From assembly GCF_000220525.1 (NCBI RefSeq), contig NZ_AFPK01000029.1:62006-126005 (forward strand): a stretch of DNA of 64,000 nucleotides. Reading direction: 5' to 3'. Below, piece by piece: positions 61,240 to 64,000 of this stretch. A program made the position numbers and the translations under genes. How positions within the stretch are numbered: the stretch's first letter is position 1; each line of letters begins with the position of its first letter. The notes under the pieces were generated by a model. It was not told the DNA's origin and made no database searches. It saw only the letters and a program-made list of their open reading frames with translations. The DNA comes from Ochrovirga pacifica (GTDB taxonomy: Bacteria; Bacteroidota; Bacteroidia; Flavobacteriales; Flavobacteriaceae).

Positions 61240-63228
61240 TTATGACAACTTTGCCTTTAAAGCTTTAATATCGTCTCTTAACTTAGCTGCAGTCATAAAG
61301 TCTAGTTCTTTAGCAGCTTTTTCCATTGCTCTTTGTTTTTCTCTTATTCGCTCTTCAAGAGCTGGTTTAGATAAGTAATCTAGATCTTCTTCTGCTGCTA
61401 AATTGTGCTGAATTTCTTCGTAATTAGTTCCTGAATTGTCAGTTAGGTTGTTTCCTAAATCTTTTTTTATTTGTGTAGGAGTAATACCGTGTTGCGTATT
61501 GTAAGCAATTTGTTTCTCTCTTCTTCGAGCCGTTTCATCAATGGTAAGCTGCATGCTTTTTGTAATTTTATCCGCATACATAATTGCCATTCCGTTTACA
61601 TTTCTAGCAGCTCTACCAACGGTTTGTGTCAAAGATCTATGCGAACGTAAAAAACCTTCCTTATCGGCATCAATAATTGCTACTAAAGATACTTCGGGCA
61701 AATCAAGACCTTCACGTAGTAAGTTTACTCCTATCAATACATCAAACAAACCTTTGCGTAAATCTTGCATAATCTCTACTCGCTCTAAAGTATCTACATC
61801 AGAGTGAATGTAACGACATCGAACCTGTATTCGGGTTAAATACTTAGCTAGCTCTTCTGCCATACGTTTGGTTAGTGTGGTTACCAAGATTCGCTCATCT
61901 ACTTCAATTCTTTTCTGAATTTCTTCAATCAAATCATCTATTTGGTTTTGACTAGGCCTTACTTCTATAATAGGGTCTAACAACCCTGTTGGTCTAATAA
62001 CTTGTTCTACCACTACTCCACCCGATTTTTCTAACTCATACTCTGCAGGAGTAGCTGTTACATATATTACTTGATTTTGCAAAGCTTCAAACTCTTCAAA
62101 CTTTAAAGGTCTGTTATCCATCGCTGCTGGTAGTCTAAAACCGTATTCTACTAAGTTTTCTTTTCTAGATCGATCGCCTCCGTACATGGCATGTGTTTGC
62201 GGTACGGTTACATGGCTTTCGTCTATAACCATTAAAAAATCTTCTGGAAAAAAATCTAACAAACAGAAGGGTCGTGTTCCTGGTTCACGACCATCTAAAT
62301 AACGAGAATAGTTTTCAATTCCGCTACAGTAGCCTAGTTCACGAATCATCTCTAAATCAAACTCTGTGCGTTCTTTTAATCTTTTGGCTTCTAATGGTTT
62401 TCCTGTTTCTATAAAATAATCGTATTGTTTCATTAAATCCTCTTGAATTTGATGAATTGCATTTTGCAGAATTTCTGGTGAGGTTACAAATAAATTCGCC
62501 GGATAAATATCCAATCTATCAAAACGTTCTACCACCAATTGATTTTCTAAATCATACGATTCTATTTCTTCTATCTCGTCACCAAAAAAATGAATGCGAT
62601 ATGCATAATCTCCGTATGATGGAAACACGGTTACTGTATCTCCTTTTACTTTAAAATTTCCGCTTTTCATTTCCTCTTCTGTTCTTGCATACAAACTCTG
62701 TACTAGCTGATGCAAAAACTTAGTTCTACTAATTGTTTGGTCGACTTCTATAGAAATGACATTCTTTTTAAACTCCTGCGGATTTCCAATTCCGTACAAA
62801 CAGGAAACTGAAGCAACAACCAATACATCTCGTCTACCAGATAGTAAAGCCGAAGAAGTACTTAATCGCAATCGTTCAATTTCATCGTTTATAGACAAAT
62901 CTTTTTCTATATATACTCCTGTGGTAGGGATGTAAGCTTCAGGTTGATAATAGTCGTAATACGACACAAAATACTCTACAGAATTTTCTGGAAAAAAGTT
63001 TTTAAATTCTGAGTATAGCTGAGCTGCCAATGTTTTGTTGTGAGCTAATACTAAAGTAGGTTTGTTAACCTCTTGTACTACGTTGGCAACAGTAAATGTT
63101 TTTCCTGACCCTGTAACACCTAACAACGTTTGGTATTGTTCTCCGTTTTCTATTCCTTGAGACAATTCCTTAATAGCATTGGGCTGATCTCCTGTGGGAG
63201 TGTATTTAGATACGACTTTAAAATCCAT
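61240..63228 (-). CDS. uvrB: UvrABC excision nuclease subunit B
   Basis: A nucleotide excision repair helicase-like subunit that verifies damage. It has Walker A GVTGSGKTFTVAN (about 38-50), the beta-hairpin YYDYYQPEAYIPTTGVYIEK (about 91-110), the DESH box (about 337), the helicase motifs QTVGRAARNVNG and a C-terminal UVR domain (KQRAMEKAAKELDFMTAAKL, about 626-645). It is 662 residues, complete. Confidence 0.98.
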   Translation of the reverse strand: MDFKVVSKYTPTGDQPNAIKELSQGIENGEQYQTLLGVTGSGKTFTVANVVQEVNKPTLVLAHNKTLAAQLYSEFKNFFPENSVEYFVSYYDYYQPEAYIPTTGVYIEKDLSINDEIERLRLSTSSALLSGRRDVLVVASVSCLYGIGNPQEFKKNVISIEVDQTISRTKFLHQLVQSLYARTEEEMKSGNFKVKGDTVTVFPSYGDYAYRIHFFGDEIEEIESYDLENQLVVERFDRLDIYPANLFVTSPEILQNAIHQIQEDLMKQYDYFIETGKPLEAKRLKERTEFDLEMIRELGYCSGIENYSRYLDGREPGTRPFCLLDFFPEDFLMVIDESHVTVPQTHAMYGGDRSRKENLVEYGFRLPAAMDNRPLKFEEFEALQNQVIYVTATPAEYELEKSGGVVVEQVIRPTGLLDPIIEVRPSQNQIDDLIEEIQKRIEVDERILVTTLTKRMAEELAKYLTRIQVRCRYIHSDVDTLERVEIMQDLRKGLFDVLIGVNLLREGLDLPEVSLVAIIDADKEGFLRSHRSLTQTVGRAARNVNGMAIMYADKITKSMQLTIDETARRREKQIAYNTQHGITPTQIKKDLGNNLTDNSGTNYEEIQHNLAAEEDLDYLSKPALEERIREKQRAMEKAAKELDFMTAAKLRDDIKALKAKLS

Positions 63229-63294
63229 ACAACAAAATTACACAAAATGGTTTACAGAGCACCTTGTAACCTCCCGCTTGTATTGTTATTTAAC

Positions 63295-64000
63295 TTATTG
63301 TTGTTGCTGCTGCTGCTGTTGCTGATTTTCTTCTTCAGCAGGTCGGATGTCTACAGAAACCTTTAATCGGCTTGCACCACTAGTATACAATACTCCTTTT
63401 AAGGGAGCTACGTCGTAATAGTCTCTTCCCCAAGCCACAATGATGTGTTGGTTTTTAGGAACTTGATTGTTGGTAGGATCAAAATCTACCCAACCAAATT
63501 CTGGTAAAAAAACAGAAAACCAAGCATGAGAGGCATCGGTACCAATCAACTTTTCTTTGCCAGGCGGTGGTAGTGTTTCTATATAGCCGCTTACATATCT
63601 GGCAGGTAATTTTACGGAACGTAAACACGCAATGGCCACGTGTGCAAAATCTTGACAAACTCCTTTTTTTTCTTTCATTACTTCCGAAATAGGAGTTGCT
63701 ACGTTGGTAAAACTAGTGTTGAATTCAAAGTCTTTAAAAATACGTTCCATCAACTCATAAGTTGCCTCATAAACAGATCGGTTAGGTTGAAAAGATTGCT
63801 CTGCATATTCTTTAATGTTTTTATCAATGTCATGTAACAAAACAGAATCTAACTGAAATTGCCTGGCATCTAAAATTGCAGGTTCATAACCTTTTAACAT
63901 AGCCAGTGTTTCTGTCAAAGTTCTGTTTTTTGCTTTCGGATGTACATCAATGTCTTTTTGTTGGGTATAGTCTCTACGTACCAAGCTTGTAGCCGTAACT
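63295..64000 (-). CDS. Transglutaminase-like protein with polyglutamine tail (5' end outside window)
   Basis: The frame runs off the window edge; 63984 only marks a TTG codon and the sequence continues upstream (VTATSLVRRDYTQQ). The transglutaminase core has the catalytic triad in GVCQDFAHVAIACLRSV (Cys), GTDASHAWFSVFLPEFGW (His) and VDFDPTNN (Asp). The N-terminal part fits the bacterial transglutaminase-like N domain. The C terminus ends EEENQ followed by a run of nine Gln. Such proteins are often proteases or tied to alpha-E and ATP-grasp genes in a peptide-making operon, which would lie beyond the right edge. Confidence 0.85.
   Translation of the reverse strand, partial: VTATSLVRRDYTQQKDIDVHPKAKNRTLTETLAMLKGYEPAILDARQFQLDSVLLHDIDKNIKEYAEQSFQPNRSVYEATYELMERIFKDFEFNTSFTNVATPISEVMKEKKGVCQDFAHVAIACLRSVKLPARYVSGYIETLPPPGKEKLIGTDASHAWFSVFLPEFGWVDFDPTNNQVPKNQHIIVAWGRDYYDVAPLKGVLYTSGASRLKVSVDIRPAEEENQQQQQQQQQ
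63298..63324 (-). repeat. CAA/CAG trinucleotide run (nine Gln codons)
   Basis: Nine consecutive CAA/CAG codons directly before the stop of the transglutaminase-like gene. Short trinucleotide runs like this can vary in length by replication slippage. Confidence 0.9.

Noticed and set aside
1-64000. CRISPR arrays, tRNA and rRNA genes
   Set aside because: No regularly spaced identical repeats of 20-40 bp and no tRNA or rRNA signature sequences were noticed on either strand when reading by eye.

Overview
The window is chromosomal DNA from a marine-type member of the Bacteroidota, most likely the family Flavobacteriaceae. The evidence is low GC content, a SusC/SusD pair, a type IX secretion (T9SS) C-terminal domain, Bacteroidetes-type -7 promoter elements (TAnnTTTG), the rpmB-rpmG-DUF4295-ftsY ribosomal/SRP block, menaquinone genes, and a quinone-linked malate dehydrogenase. 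No tRNA, rRNA, CRISPR array, insertion sequence or prophage was seen.

Layout. 1-5.7 kb: the 5' end of guaA, an orphan 7TM-type sensor histidine kinase, then thrS-infC-rpmI-rplT; infC has only non-canonical start codons. 6-12.6 kb: a SusC/SusD pair without a degradative enzyme beside it, then an aldehyde dehydrogenase. 12.7-17.8 kb: terC, then on the minus strand rimO, dnaX, miaE and a DUF4268 gene. dnaX is split in two frames exactly at a run of ten A residues, a strong candidate for programmed slippage that would make gamma and tau forms of the clamp loader. 18.4-20.7 kb: a secreted beta-helix protein with a three-repeat lectin-like module and a T9SS tail lies between rimO and ftsY. 20.7-26.3 kb (minus): ftsY, DUF4295, rpmG, rpmB, cinA, an FAH-family hydrolase, purU and menB. 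26.5-39 kb: a U32-family RNA-modification-type protein, a solitary four-TM protein with a KwaA-like layout, a short S1/winged-helix protein with menD, a Nudix-DUF294-exonuclease set, mqo, a small lipoprotein, a 767-bp non-coding stretch, fabD and a queuosine-precursor transporter family protein.

39.1-43.8 kb is a compact operon for organoarsenic (arsenosugar) synthesis: DUF547 protein, AhpD-like protein, radical SAM ArsS, CofC-like transferase, purine nucleoside phosphorylase and ArsM. 43.8-52.3 kb is a little-understood module: a membrane-bound winged-helix regulator, divergent from a cytochrome c/DUF1549/LamG/DUF1553 protein, a Tat-exported DUF1501 protein, a membrane cytochrome c fused to leucine-rich repeats, and a Tat-exported NHL-type propeller. 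Its divergent promoter region holds repeated TTAACTGTTAA sites. 52.5-60.5 kb carries an FAD oxidoreductase, a NapH/NosR-like membrane ferredoxin, a MORN-like repeat protein, two GT2 glycosyltransferases, a GT-C type mannosyltransferase-like protein and DUF523; this looks like an electron-transfer plus polyprenyl-phosphate-sugar/glycolipid set. 60.5-64 kb: superoxide dismutase, uvrB and a transglutaminase-like protein ending in nine glutamines and cut by the window edge.

The best candidates for new biology are the dnaX A10 junction, the cytochrome/DUF1501 module with its regulator and operator-like sites, the possible link between the arsenosugar operon and the glycosyltransferase operon, the solitary KwaA-like gene, and heptamer-like intergenic repeats that recur in short gaps.
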